Origin: Enterococcus hermanniensis
GTDB taxonomy: Bacteria; Bacillota; Bacilli; Lactobacillales; Enterococcaceae
DNA: 64,000 bases
Assembly: GCF_001885945.1 (NCBI RefSeq)
Contig: NZ_JXKQ01000001.1
Coordinates: 372,001 to 436,000 of the forward strand
Direction of reading: 5' to 3'
The position numbers were made by a program, and so were the translations under genes. The notes below the pieces were generated by a model. The model had not been told where the DNA came from and searched no databases. It saw only the letters and a list, made by a program, of their open reading frames with translations. Numbering within the stretch: the stretch's first letter is position 1; every line of letters starts with the position of its first letter. This document shows, one piece after another, positions 11,463 through 26,585 of the stretch.

Positions 11463-11504
11463 AACTAAGGATTCAGAAGAACATGTTCTTCCGAATCCTT
11501 AGTT
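11463..11504 (-). terminator. Terminator of adhesin copy B
   Basis: A long hairpin with arms AACTAAGGATTC and GAATCCTTAGTT plus inner GAAGAAC/GTTCTTC overlaps the stop codon and is followed by seven Ts on the minus strand. Confidence 0.93.
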
Positions 11505-14262
11505 ATTCGTTTACATACTTACAGTAACCATAAAAAATACTCGTAAAACTAGCTATGACCAACAGTAATATAGCTAAGAGACGATATTTAGCTAACCCAA
11601 CTCCACCGGTGTTAGGTAATGATCCACTGGGGATTTTCTTATTTTGTACTTTTAATTTTATTGTATTTCCGCTAAGATCACTCATACCACTCATATTCGG
11701 ATGACTTGAAATTTCTACACTCCCGTCTAATCGTATCTCAAACAAAATAGGTTCTATTATTTTTTCATATCCAAGAGGAGCCTGTTCTTCACACAAAGCG
11801 TATTTACCGGGACGTAATCCTGAAAAATGAATAGCTTTAGTTGTCTCTTGGCTAATTTCTCCGTTAGGGCCTTCTAATTTGAAAATTGCACCTAGAAGCG
11901 GTTGATCTTGAACATCAACTTTTTCAACAACCAATCTAAAATCTTTAAGCACATTTCGTACAAAATACTGCTCTGAAGTATTATCAATAGTAACCACCAA
12001 AGAATCACCCGTAGAATTTTCAACTACTCGGATATCAAAATTAACCATTTTAACAAATCCGTTCGGCACATACGTCTCTTCTACGACATAGCGACCAATT
12101 GAAAGATTGGCGATCTCAATTTTACCTGTATCATCCGGTTGTAAGTCCTCGCTATGGCTTTTTCCATCTTCTCTAGTGATGCTAAAGCTAGGCAAGTCTT
12201 TAGTAAATACCGTTTGTCCGTCTGCCATAAATTTCCAAAATTGATGATTCTCACGCAAAAGTTCATTCGTAATTTTTATCCCCTCTTCGTTCAATGTTTT
12301 TAACGTAAAGGTTGCTTGGTTGATCGTGGGCGATTGGTATCCTGAAACACGTTCATTTTCCATTATTCGATAAACGGTTGCTGGATTTTCTGGTAGGAGC
12401 TTAAATGTAGTCTGCCAATTTTCTTTTTCACAAATCTCCTTTTCTTCAATTGGTTTCCAAGAACCTTCCACCCATTCTTGCAACGTTACCGTGATTTTCT
12501 CCGGTCGTAAGTCCCAATAATCAGGGATCTCTTTGTACGTATCAGACCAAATTTTCGCTACCGGGATCGTCCAAGGTGCTTGCTGATATTTAACAGAAGG
12601 ACTTCCGAACTCTAGTTGATCCGTTGTACGTTCTGGCATCGGCTGAAGGGTGGTTAAGTTATTCGTAGGATACCACTGATTAAAAACAAAACTCGAATCG
12701 GTGGTTTTTAGCTTGACTGTGTATGTTATCTCTATTTCTTGGCTATTGGCTAAATTAATAGGCGCCACTGTAATGTTTCTACCGTCTTTTGATACTGAGA
12801 TCTTAGGTTCATCTTCTTTTTTTATCTTTTGCCCCGTCGTATCTACTTGTTTCCAAGTCGGTGTATCAATCAAATCAACCATATCACCTAACGGATCAGA
12901 TAAAATTCCTTGATCAATGGTTCGAGTAATTGTCTCGTACCAATTATTAAAGTACGCAGATAAATCATCTTCTTTTTCTACATTATAAAAATGATAATCT
13001 GCTGCTGTATCCGTGTCGGGTCCATTAGTAGAATTGATTTTTTTACTCGACATTTTGTACAGACCACGCAATAACTCCGGCTGTTTATTTAATTCATTAA
13101 CGTTCACCATTAATCTAAGCGCAATCGTATGAATCTCAATACCTGCATTTTTTACATCCATTGCTGCCGAATTCGTAGTGGTGATATGACTATTGATCAA
13201 TCCGTGATAGGGCGGAACAATCGTTGTTTTGAATCCACTAGTTCCTAGAACATCACCACGCCTATAGTTTCCTTTCGGCCCTGAATTAAAATGTTCAAAA
13301 TATAATTTATCCACGTACATATTTTCATTAAATATCCCTGTATCATTCGTCGGCCAACTTAGATTAGGGGCGCCATCCGTTAATACAAATAATAGTTTAT
13401 AGCGCTTTTCCTTCTCTGTGCTAGCATCAAAAATATCTTTTGCTTCTATTAATCCTCGTTGAGTAAATGTAGCTCCCATTGCATCTGCTCGTTTGTATTC
13501 AGTGAGCATTTTTCCCCAATTGCTCGGATCATTAGATAATGGAAAAGTACTAATTTGGCCGGGTTTATTTCCCCAAGCATTGATATCATAATCAGAATAA
13601 ATATGACCACCAATACGTATGTCGCCCTTTGCGGAATCAACTATTTTCGTTAATCCGGTAAGTAACGATTCAAGCGCTTGTTCTGCATCTTTTTTTCTCG
13701 TATTTGGTACATTGTATTCTTCCACAGACATAGAGTCTGAGTTATCTAAAAGAAAAACGATATCTACACCTGATTTATAACTGGTATTTCCTCGAACATT
13801 TAATTTCATCTTGAATTCATCTGCTTGGTCTGTCTGTTGCGCATATTTTCTCAGTGAAATCGTACTATCTAGCGGACTTTTTCCATAATGGATATACGAT
13901 TTAGTATAATCATCTTGACCGGGGTCCCAACTTGTTTCTGCATCCCATCCATCAATCTGTTCAGAACCACCTTGATGGTTCAAAACATTCTGTTGATTTT
14001 TAGGTTGCCAAGAATACGTAGGATAGGTTCCCTTAGCATCTGTTATATATTGCGTTTCCTTATTTGTATACAGCAAAGGCTTGTCTGATTCTGAGAAAGG
14101 CAATTCAGACTTGAACATCGGATTTAGTGACGACTCTTGTGTAGGTTCGCTGATTCCCTGTGATGCTTGAGTTTGCGCATAAACTACATTTACGGAAGAA
14201 ACTAATTCCATGAGCATAACACTGATTAAAAGAAAAAAAATGAGCAATGAACGTTTTTTCAA
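11503..14262 (-). CDS. LPXTG cell-wall adhesin with VWA and SpaA/Cna-B-like domains (copy B)
   Basis: A 919-residue paralogue of copy A. It has a signal peptide (about 1-29), a conserved lead-in with SWQP and VLNHQGG that is also in copy A, a VWA domain with MIDAS DNSDS at 173-177 and TDGAPNLSW, SpaA/Cna-B-like repeats, and LPNTG at about 882 followed by a membrane helix. The start is TTG at 14262, supported by GAGGAAAAGG upstream. It has its own terminator, so the two copies are separate transcription units in tandem. Expected role is metal-dependent binding to a host or matrix ligand; the ligand is unknown. Confidence 0.92.
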   Translation of the reverse strand: MKKRSLLIFFLLISVMLMELVSSVNVVYAQTQASQGISEPTQESSLNPMFKSELPFSESDKPLLYTNKETQYITDAKGTYPTYSWQPKNQQNVLNHQGGSEQIDGWDAETSWDPGQDDYTKSYIHYGKSPLDSTISLRKYAQQTDQADEFKMKLNVRGNTSYKSGVDIVFLLDNSDSMSVEEYNVPNTRKKDAEQALESLLTGLTKIVDSAKGDIRIGGHIYSDYDINAWGNKPGQISTFPLSNDPSNWGKMLTEYKRADAMGATFTQRGLIEAKDIFDASTEKEKRYKLLFVLTDGAPNLSWPTNDTGIFNENMYVDKLYFEHFNSGPKGNYRRGDVLGTSGFKTTIVPPYHGLINSHITTTNSAAMDVKNAGIEIHTIALRLMVNVNELNKQPELLRGLYKMSSKKINSTNGPDTDTAADYHFYNVEKEDDLSAYFNNWYETITRTIDQGILSDPLGDMVDLIDTPTWKQVDTTGQKIKKEDEPKISVSKDGRNITVAPINLANSQEIEITYTVKLKTTDSSFVFNQWYPTNNLTTLQPMPERTTDQLEFGSPSVKYQQAPWTIPVAKIWSDTYKEIPDYWDLRPEKITVTLQEWVEGSWKPIEEKEICEKENWQTTFKLLPENPATVYRIMENERVSGYQSPTINQATFTLKTLNEEGIKITNELLRENHQFWKFMADGQTVFTKDLPSFSITREDGKSHSEDLQPDDTGKIEIANLSIGRYVVEETYVPNGFVKMVNFDIRVVENSTGDSLVVTIDNTSEQYFVRNVLKDFRLVVEKVDVQDQPLLGAIFKLEGPNGEISQETTKAIHFSGLRPGKYALCEEQAPLGYEKIIEPILFEIRLDGSVEISSHPNMSGMSDLSGNTIKLKVQNKKIPSGSLPNTGGVGLAKYRLLAILLLVIASFTSIFYGYCKYVNE

Positions 14263-14605
14263 TACCTTTTCCTCTTATTTCTGTTTTTTTGTTGTTGCAA
14301 CCAATTTATCACTACTCGATATTCCAATGACCGTCACTCCTATATTTTTTATTTCAAAGAGTTTCTCTACTGAATGCAGCTTTAGAATAGCAAATATTCT
14401 TTTTTTACGTTTTCCGTATAGTTTTTTTACTATTGTTATTATTTGCAAGGTAGTAACTACTATAAATAAGAAGCAAAAGAACTTTCTATTATCATGTGTT
14501 ATTTTATTTATTTTTTTAATGTTTTTGAATAGTCATGAATACTCAATATCTTTAGCTATCTATCCTTTTTTGGATTTATTACCTTTTTAGTACAAAACAA
14601 CAAAA
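14263..14605. other. AT-rich intergenic region, no convincing gene
   Basis: This spacer upstream of adhesin B is extremely AT-rich. A plus-strand frame of 126 codons crosses it, but it begins inside the adhesin gene, has no ribosome binding site and has a composition typical of chance AT-rich frames. It must contain the adhesin B promoter, which I could not assign uniquely. Confidence 0.5.
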
Positions 14606-14635
14606 AAGCCTAAAAGGCTATCCCCTTTTAGGCTT
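14606..14635 (-). terminator. Terminator of the HAD gene
   Basis: AAGCCTAAAAGG and CCTTTTAGGCTT arms, followed on the minus strand by six Ts; it closes the GH4-GH1-HAD unit. Confidence 0.9.
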
Positions 14636-14647
14636 CTTACTTATACT

Positions 14648-15445
14648 CTATGCTTGTAAAAAATCAGTTATCGTATGCAATACTGCACTATCATTATTAG
14701 TTCCGATAATATACTTAGCCTTATTTTTCGTTTCAGCAAATGCATTGCTCACTGCGAAACTATAACGTGCTTCTTCTAGTAACTCTCGATCGTTTAAGCC
14801 ATCACCAAACGCCATTGTTTCTGATTTCTTCACATTCAACATTGTTTGTAATTTTTTAACAGTGGACCCTTTGTGGACATCTTGATTCGAAATATCGATC
14901 CAAGAGGCTTCTGATGCAACCATATAAGTTTTTTCTTTAAATTCTACTAATTCTTTAACCAATTCAAAGCAACGTGCTTGAGCATCATAAACAGTTATTT
15001 TCACAAAATCTTCAGTAATCAATTGATAATCCGAGATGATTTTTACATTTTGATAAGATCCGCGTACAGCGACCATGTCTTTTTCGCTCACATTGGCATC
15101 GACAAATGCCGCAGAAGGCGTGCAAGCAATGACTGTCGCTCCAATTGCAACAGTTGATAATTTCGAAAGAATCGCTTGACCTAATTCGTTGGGCAGTAAA
15201 GACTCGTATACATAGTTGCCTGCGTGTTTAATCCGCGTTGCACTATCTCCTAGAATCCATAAATTTTTAGCGTCTTCCAATTCAAACAATTTTTCTACTC
15301 GTTCACATTGTTTACCTGTACAAGGTGCAAAAGCAATGTTTTTCTCGTCCATTAATTGCTTTACTTTCCGATACAATTCATGATCAAAATCACCTTGATC
15401 ATTCAAAAAAGTTCCATCTAAATCTGTTAATATTAATTTAATCAT
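14648..15445 (-). CDS. HAD-superfamily (Cof type) phosphatase
   Basis: A 265-residue Cof/YbiV-type hydrolase. Motif I DLDGTFLN lies at residues 8-15, and a late motif FGDGLNDRELL carries the metal-binding aspartates. Such enzymes dephosphorylate sugar phosphates or flavin precursors. GGAGT precedes the ATG. It lies after the two phospho-glucosidases with an 80-nt gap, so a role in sugar-phosphate clearance linked to beta-glucoside use is plausible but unproven. Confidence 0.88.
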   Translation of the reverse strand: MIKLILTDLDGTFLNDQGDFDHELYRKVKQLMDEKNIAFAPCTGKQCERVEKLFELEDAKNLWILGDSATRIKHAGNYVYESLLPNELGQAILSKLSTVAIGATVIACTPSAAFVDANVSEKDMVAVRGSYQNVKIISDYQLITEDFVKITVYDAQARCFELVKELVEFKEKTYMVASEASWIDISNQDVHKGSTVKKLQTMLNVKKSETMAFGDGLNDRELLEEARYSFAVSNAFAETKNKAKYIIGTNNDSAVLHTITDFLQA

Positions 15446-15488
15446 GAATGTTACTCCTTACCTATTTCTCCCACAAGGATGATAAAGA

Positions 15489-15520
15489 AAACCGAGACTT
15501 AAAATACATGGCCTCGGTTT
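15489..15520 (-). terminator. Weak hairpin between GH1 and HAD genes
   Basis: Arms AAACCGAG and CTCGGTTT enclose a 16-nt loop with a short T-rich tail on the minus strand. It may attenuate rather than stop transcription into the HAD gene. Confidence 0.5.
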
Positions 15521-15525
15521 CCTTA

Positions 15526-18371
<2,846 letters not shown>

Positions 18372-18392
18372 ATGATCGACTCCTTTGTTTTT

Positions 18393-18573
18393 ATTTACAA
18401 TATAATTATCTTATTTGTAAAATAGTTTTTCAATCAAACTGACAGATAATCCATTTCCATTTACAAATTTTTGTTTTATACCGCGCGATTTTGTAAATAT
18501 CAATGGAATAATTCTTTTTCATCTTTCTATTGGCTATTTTTATATTTACGTTTAGATTATAATATATGTAAAT
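18393..18573. promoter_or_regulatory. Divergent GH4/RpiR control region with paired operators
   Basis: Two inverted repeats have ATTTAC half-sites with the same 14-nt gap. One is at 18393-18422 (ATTTACAA and TTGTAAAA), spanning the GH4 -10 box (18405-18410). The other is at 18544-18573 (ATTTACGT and ATGTAAAT), spanning the rpiR -10 box TATAAT (18558-18563). A third, looser pair lies between them (18459-18466 and 18491-18498, gap 24). Spacing and symmetry suggest binding of the RpiR protein, with autoregulation and possible looping. Confidence 0.75.
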
Positions 18574-18588
18574 AAAGGAGTGTAGCGA

Positions 18589-19506
18589 ATGTTATTAACT
18601 GAAAAAATGCGACAAACTCGTTTTTCAAATGCTGAAAACACTCTGGTCGACTATATTTTAAAACAAGACCTTGCTATCAAAGATTTAACCGTCAAAGAAA
18701 TTGCTGATGCAAATTTTGTCCATCCTTCAACGTTGATCAGGGTCGCTAAAAAATTAGGCTATAATGGATGGTTAGAATTACGTGATGAATTTCTATCTGA
18801 ACAAACATACCTGCAAACGTATTTTGATGATGTCGATGCTAATCTGCCCTTTCAAACAAATGATGGCCTCATGACGATCGCCAATAAGATTGCTTCACTT
18901 GAACGGACAACCATCAACGACACGTTGAGCTTACTGAATCATGACGATTTACAAAAAGCGAAACAACTACTGCTAAAATCGAAAAAAATAAAAATTTTCG
19001 GTAGCAATGCTAACTTGCTGATTTCACAAGATTTTGCCCTAAAAATGCGGCGTATTCAAAAAGATGTCGTAACGAGTCAAACCATGGGCGAAAATGCTTA
19101 TGAAGCGTTCAACTCACAAGAAGATACTTGTGCGATTTTGATTTCTTATACCGGAGAAAATAGTTACATCCTACAAGTTGCTGAAATTCTACAACGTCGA
19201 AAAGTTCCTTTCATTGCCTTGACTAGTATCGGTGATAATACACTGGCTTCAATCAGCCACGCAGTATTACGGATGACGACTCGTGAACGCTTGTATTCAA
19301 AAATTGCTAATTTCACGATCAATTCTTCGATCTGCTATTTACTGGATGTTTTATACAGCTGTGTGTTTGCCGAAGATTATCAAAAAAATCTCAATCATTT
19401 AATTGAGATTGGTGACTTAGCAGATACTCGTAAAACCAGTTCGGCCATCATGGCTGAATCACCTGAATCTATGATCCGCTTCACTGAATCTTTTCGTCCC
19501 AATTGA
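18589..19506 (+). CDS. RpiR/MurR-family transcriptional regulator
   Basis: A 305-residue regulator with an N-terminal helix-turn-helix domain (about 1-77, containing HPSTLIRVAKKLGYNG) and a SIS domain (about 120-260, with ISYTGEN) that senses a phosphosugar. The ribosome binding site is AAAGGAG. It is transcribed away from the GH4 gene and convergent with the PTS gene. The operator-like repeats next to it make it the likely regulator of the GH4-GH1-HAD unit; the ligand is probably a 6-phospho-beta-glucoside or glucose 6-phosphate, by inference. Confidence 0.92.
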   Translation: MLLTEKMRQTRFSNAENTLVDYILKQDLAIKDLTVKEIADANFVHPSTLIRVAKKLGYNGWLELRDEFLSEQTYLQTYFDDVDANLPFQTNDGLMTIANKIASLERTTINDTLSLLNHDDLQKAKQLLLKSKKIKIFGSNANLLISQDFALKMRRIQKDVVTSQTMGENAYEAFNSQEDTCAILISYTGENSYILQVAEILQRRKVPFIALTSIGDNTLASISHAVLRMTTRERLYSKIANFTINSSICYLLDVLYSCVFAEDYQKNLNHLIEIGDLADTRKTSSAIMAESPESMIRFTESFRPN

Positions 19507-19515
19507 TAGCATTAA

Positions 19516-19551
19516 AAAATGGACTACGCCACAAATGACATAGTCCATTTT
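19516..19551. terminator. Bidirectional terminator
   Basis: AAAATGGACTA and TAGTCCATTTT arms with A and T runs sit between the convergent RpiR and PTS genes. Confidence 0.88.
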
Positions 19552-19554
19552 TGT

Positions 19555-21456
<1,902 letters not shown>

Positions 21457-21480
21457 CTATTCCTCCTAATTGTTTTCCTG

Positions 21481-22323
21481 TTATTGGTTTACCTTTTGGA
21501 CTAGTCGTGCAATATGGATTGTTAAATATAATTTCTCATCATTCGACATTTCATAATGGTAGGTTTGCGCAATATAATCAGCAATTTTTCCAACACAGTG
21601 GTAAGCATTCTGATACTTTTTTCGAATGATCATTAACAATTCATCATCTGTTTCATCTGTTACTTGGCGTTGGTTCATGATACGGGAAGCAAAAAAACGT
21701 AAATGAGTCGTGAAACGATAGAAATAAACAGATTCTTCGTCTAATTGAACTTTAAAATAATAGCTGGTGATTTGAATAATTTCCTGCATCATCTCAGTCA
21801 TCACAACAACGTTGTCATTTCCATTTTCCGTCTGAGCATTAACCAAGTGCAAAGCAATATTGCCGGCTTCATCTTCACCTAAATCCACCCCGAATTCGGC
21901 TTGGATTTTTTTTATAGCATCTATTCCGACCGAAAATTCATCTGGAAAGAATCGTTTAACATCCCAAAGTAATAAATTACGAACCCGTACGCCTTCCTTC
22001 ACTCGTTGGATCGCAGCATAGAGATGGTCAGTGATTGAGATATAGAGTGAATCATTCAAAGGATTTTTTAACGTAACTTTGGCCTCATCGATGATATCAT
22101 TTGCAACTTCAACATATTTTATCGGTACATCTGCTAGTAACTCTTGAAACTTATGCGCTAAATCACTATTGGCAAGACGATAAGTTTTATCAATTGAAGC
22201 AGTTACTATCTCATCGCCAATTTTCTTTTGAAAAGCCAATCCTCGGCCCATCACAACAATTTCGTTATCATTTTGATCGGTAGCTACCACTACATTGTTG
22301 TTCAAAACCTTTTGAATCTGCAT
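21481..22323 (-). CDS. licT: BglG/LicT-family antiterminator
   Basis: A 280-residue RNA-binding antiterminator. A co-antiterminator RNA-binding domain (about 1-55) is followed by two PTS regulation domains with conserved histidines seen in DHLYAAI, ALHLVNAQ, TTHLRFF and TIHIARL. Phosphorylation of these by HPr and the PTS IIB controls dimerisation. Its own leader carries the RAT and terminator it acts on, so it is autoregulated, and bglP follows directly. Confidence 0.95.
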   Translation of the reverse strand: MQIQKVLNNNVVVATDQNDNEIVVMGRGLAFQKKIGDEIVTASIDKTYRLANSDLAHKFQELLADVPIKYVEVANDIIDEAKVTLKNPLNDSLYISITDHLYAAIQRVKEGVRVRNLLLWDVKRFFPDEFSVGIDAIKKIQAEFGVDLGEDEAGNIALHLVNAQTENGNDNVVVMTEMMQEIIQITSYYFKVQLDEESVYFYRFTTHLRFFASRIMNQRQVTDETDDELLMIIRKKYQNAYHCVGKIADYIAQTYHYEMSNDEKLYLTIHIARLVQKVNQ

Positions 22324-22425
22324 CTAACACTCCCCCATCCTTTGACATTTACAATTAAATAATCGCTTATTTGTTTAACATTCGTTAGTTGTGCTTTCCC
22401 TCCTCCTCATCTAAGGCAACAAAAA

Positions 22426-22499
22426 AACCTCATGAAGGTACGACAAATAACTTTCGTACACCCCATCAGGTTTAGCTTGTAATAAAACAATCACTATCC
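22426..22499 (-). promoter_or_regulatory. RAT antiterminator overlapping a leader terminator (LicT target)
   Basis: On the minus strand a RAT-like element (plus 22469-22499) begins GGATAGTGATTG and ends CAAGCTAAACC, matching the spacing and ends of LicT/BglG targets. Its last bases overlap the 5' arm of a terminator (arms at 22464-22472 and 22426-22434, inner stem GTACGA/TCGTAC, followed by Ts at 22425-22421). The two folds are mutually exclusive, the standard switch for beta-glucoside PTS operons. Confidence 0.85.
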
Positions 22500-22526
22500 G
22501 TCAATTGGTCTATCTAATTCAAAATT

Positions 22527-22555
22527 ATCTTACCAAACGTAGAAAGCGCTGTCAA
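22527..22555 (-). promoter_or_regulatory. licT-bglP promoter with overlapping cre site
   Basis: TTGACA (plus 22550-22555), a 17-nt spacer and TAAGAT (plus 22527-22532) form the promoter. The sequence TTGACAGCGCTTTCTA (plus 22540-22555) differs from the CcpA operator consensus at one position and covers the -35 box, implying glucose repression. Confidence 0.82.
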
Positions 22556-22570
22556 TAACTTTTCAAAAAA

Positions 22571-22597
22571 AGGCTAGTCACTTAGGGGGTGACTAGC
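22571..22597 (-). terminator. Hairpin with T tail on the minus strand, no gene reading into it
   Basis: GCTAGTCAC and GTGACTAGC arms are followed on the minus strand by seven Ts. It lies only about 16 bp upstream of the licT -35 box. It may shield that promoter from antisense or upstream transcription. Confidence 0.55.
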
Positions 22598-22783
22598 AAA
22601 ATGAAAAAGATTATTTGTGGGTAAGGAGAATATAAAACACGAAGCTTAACTGAAACTAAAACTCGTTGTTTTCTAAAAAAAGAGCAAGAAAGGAAGACTA
22701 TTATTCGATAAAAACAAATTATTTGAATTCTTAAGCAGAATCCTTTAGGGTGAAACTATCAGATAGGAAAGGAAGTATACTTA

Positions 22784-23296
22784 ATGACCAAAAAAATTGC
22801 AGCACTTGTTACTGATTTAGTGGAAGATGTTGAACTATCCTCTCCCAAAGAAGCTCTAGAAAAAGATGGCAACGAAGTGACGATTATCAGCTTCGAAGCT
22901 GATCAAGAAATCACCGGTAAAGAAGGAACTAAATTCAAAAGCGATAAGAGCATTGATGATGTAAAACCAGAAGATTTTGATGCCTTATTGATTCCAGGCG
23001 GCTTTTCTCCCGATCAATTACGCAGCGATCCACGCTTTGTAGCCTTTGTTACCTATTTCCTAGATAAAGATCAACCATTGTTTGCCATTTGTCATGGTCC
23101 ACAATTATTTATTCAAACAGGGTTAACCAAAGGTCGGACGATGACTGCCTATACAACAGTTCGTCCTGACATCGGCTATGCCGGCGCCATCGTAAAAGAC
23201 GAGGCTGTTGTTGTCGATAACAAACTCGTTACTAGCCGCACACCGGATGACATCCCTGCTTTCAATCAAAAGATTATCGAGATCCTACACGCCTAA
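22784..23296 (+). CDS. DJ-1/PfpI-family protein
   Basis: A 170-residue class I glutamine-amidotransferase-like protein with the nucleophile elbow AICHGPQ (Cys near 104) and LIPGGFSPD. Members include glyoxalase III, deglycases and stress proteases; the exact reaction cannot be told from sequence. GGAAG precedes the ATG. The leader upstream (22600-22783) contains no further gene that I can support. A strong terminator follows, convergent with a small membrane protein gene. Confidence 0.9.
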   Translation: MTKKIAALVTDLVEDVELSSPKEALEKDGNEVTIISFEADQEITGKEGTKFKSDKSIDDVKPEDFDALLIPGGFSPDQLRSDPRFVAFVTYFLDKDQPLFAICHGPQLFIQTGLTKGRTMTAYTTVRPDIGYAGAIVKDEAVVVDNKLVTSRTPDDIPAFNQKIIEILHA

Positions 23297-23298
23297 TC

Positions 23299-23338
23299 AA
23301 AAAAGTCCCGACCGCTATGCGATCGGGACTTTTTTTTA
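23299..23338. terminator. Bidirectional terminator
   Basis: AAAAGTCCCGA and TCGGGACTTTT arms end in eight Ts, between convergent genes. Confidence 0.9.
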
Positions 23339-23527
23339 AAACATTTGAGTAAAACTATAGCCAGCGATTCCTAGAAACAAGACCCCCATGATTAGGCTAC
23401 TTCCCAGACTAATCATGATAAAAGGCGATGTTTCCTGATTACCACTAGCTTTGAGATTTGTATACGTTCGTTTCGTTATCCATAATTGCCAAACTCCTAA
23501 TAAGAAAAAAATCACTCCGATAATCAT
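23336..23527 (-). CDS. Small two-helix membrane protein
   Basis: A 63-residue protein with hydrophobic segments at about 2-18 and 37-60 joined by a polar loop containing KASGNQETS. The ribosome binding site AAAAGGAG supports the start. Family not recognised. It lies about 300 nt downstream of an extended -10 promoter, with a perfect inverted repeat in between, so its own promoter is unclear. Confidence 0.65.
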   Translation of the reverse strand: MIIGVIFFLLGVWQLWITKRTYTNLKASGNQETSPFIMISLGSSLIMGVLFLGIAGYSFTQMF

Positions 23528-23604
23528 TTATCCAACTCCTTTTCCCTTAGTTTACCTTGAGTTCATCTTGATAGAAACTTTTTAAATCTATTTCGCTAAA
23601 ATGA

Positions 23605-23833
23605 ACGATAGCCTGCTCAAAATTGAGCAGGCTATCTAACTAATCAATATTTATTATTCTAAAGTTGAGGGTGTTGACTATTACTAAAAATTAACTATTT
23701 CTCGTTTAAACGATGTATTCCCAAATCCTTCTAATACATCCTTGTAACCCTATAGTTACGCCAGTTTGATTAAATTTCATCAAAATGAGTTAAAGTGTCG
23801 CATAAAAATATCTTTCGTATTAATTAAATTATA
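23605..23833 (-). ncRNA. Candidate small RNA or long leader
   Basis: An extended -10 element TGCTATAAT lies on the minus strand (-10 at plus 23828-23833). About 185 nt downstream there is a perfect 14-bp inverted repeat (23607-23620 and 23623-23636) with only a weak T tail. Between them are a hairpin with arms GATGTATT/AATACATC (23712-23740) whose loop carries AGAAGGA, and a 24-codon frame (ATG 23780, TAA 23706) without a ribosome binding site. It could be an independent RNA or the leader of the small membrane protein gene. The rest of 23528-23906 is featureless. Confidence 0.35.
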
Positions 23834-23906
23834 GCATAACTAACATAAAACACGAAATAATGACCCTTTTTGTATAAGAATAACTTAAATCAATGCATTA
23901 CATTGA

Positions 23907-24212
23907 TCAGATAGCTGCGAAAATCACATGATTGATTCCTAAATAATTTAATACATAAAGAAATAATACGATTCCATTGATGATGAATGATAACACAATC
24001 ACGGCATAACGAATCGAAAAATAAGAATAGCCGATTGGCTTGATCCGTGAATATTTTTTCCCGTGATAGCCTACCAAGATAATCAATAATATAATCGTTA
24101 AAATGGTCTGGACAACTATCCCCACTAAATAAAGCGCTGAACTTCCATGATTTACCTGAAAAAAATAGCAGCCAACTGTTATAACATCCACTAGTAATGC
24201 AAGCAATGGCAT
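23907..24212 (-). CDS. Small polytopic membrane protein
   Basis: A 101-residue protein with about three hydrophobic segments and a basic stretch (HGKKYSRIK) in the middle. Family not recognised. The frame opens at TTG 24221, but AAAAGGAG sits 9 nt before ATG 24212, so the ATG is chosen. It follows metG and its terminator, so it probably needs read-through or its own weak promoter. Confidence 0.65.
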   Translation of the reverse strand: MPLLALLVDVITVGCYFFQVNHGSSALYLVGIVVQTILTIILLIILVGYHGKKYSRIKPIGYSYFSIRYAVIVLSFIINGIVLFLYVLNYLGINHVIFAAI

Positions 24213-24241
24213 TGCACTCAACTCCTTTTAGTTCATTTTAA

Positions 24242-24270
24242 AAAAACTCTCGAAAAATTCGAGAGTTTTT
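24242..24270 (-). terminator. Terminator of metG
   Basis: AAAAACTCTCGAA and TTCGAGAGTTTTT arms around an AAA loop, directly after the metG stop; T-rich on both strands. Confidence 0.9.
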
Positions 24271-24273
24271 ACT

Positions 24274-26295
<2,022 letters not shown>

Positions 26296-26315
26296 TTAAA
26301 AATAGATTCTCTCGT

Positions 26316-26321
26316 AGTATA
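26316..26321 (-). promoter_or_regulatory. Extended -10 promoter of metG
   Basis: On the minus strand ATGGTATACT gives TGG plus TATACT, an extended -10 with no good -35. The implied leader is about 26 nt, too short for a T-box. The remaining spacer 26340-26550 holds nothing I can support. Confidence 0.6.
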
Positions 26322-26552
26322 CCATAAAACAACTCATGATTTTCGAAAAATACTTGTCAATTAGATTACTATGTAGCCTTTTTGGTCATAAGTTGAATCT
26401 AGCCAGATTTGGTTATTACTTGTCTCTTTGTTGAGCAATTATTGGTTTTGAGTTGCTTCACTTTATTTGATCAGATCATGCTAAAAATAAACCGGAATAA
26501 CTCAGAATGACAAACTGTATTCGCTTGATCCTCATCGTGTCAAAGCGAGCCA

Positions 26553-26582
26553 AAACAGCAAGTCTATATAGACTTGCTGTTT
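26553..26582 (-). terminator. Terminator of the fumC-malic enzyme-DUF2200 operon
   Basis: AAACAGCAAGTC and GACTTGCTGTTT arms around TATATA, just after the DUF2200 stop; the T tail is short. Confidence 0.75.
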
Positions 26583-26585
26583 CAA

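Noticed and set aside
14210-14590. 126-codon plus-strand frame in the spacer upstream of adhesin B
   Set aside because: It starts inside the adhesin coding sequence on the opposite strand, has no ribosome binding site and shows the Phe/Ile/Ser-rich composition of chance AT-rich frames.
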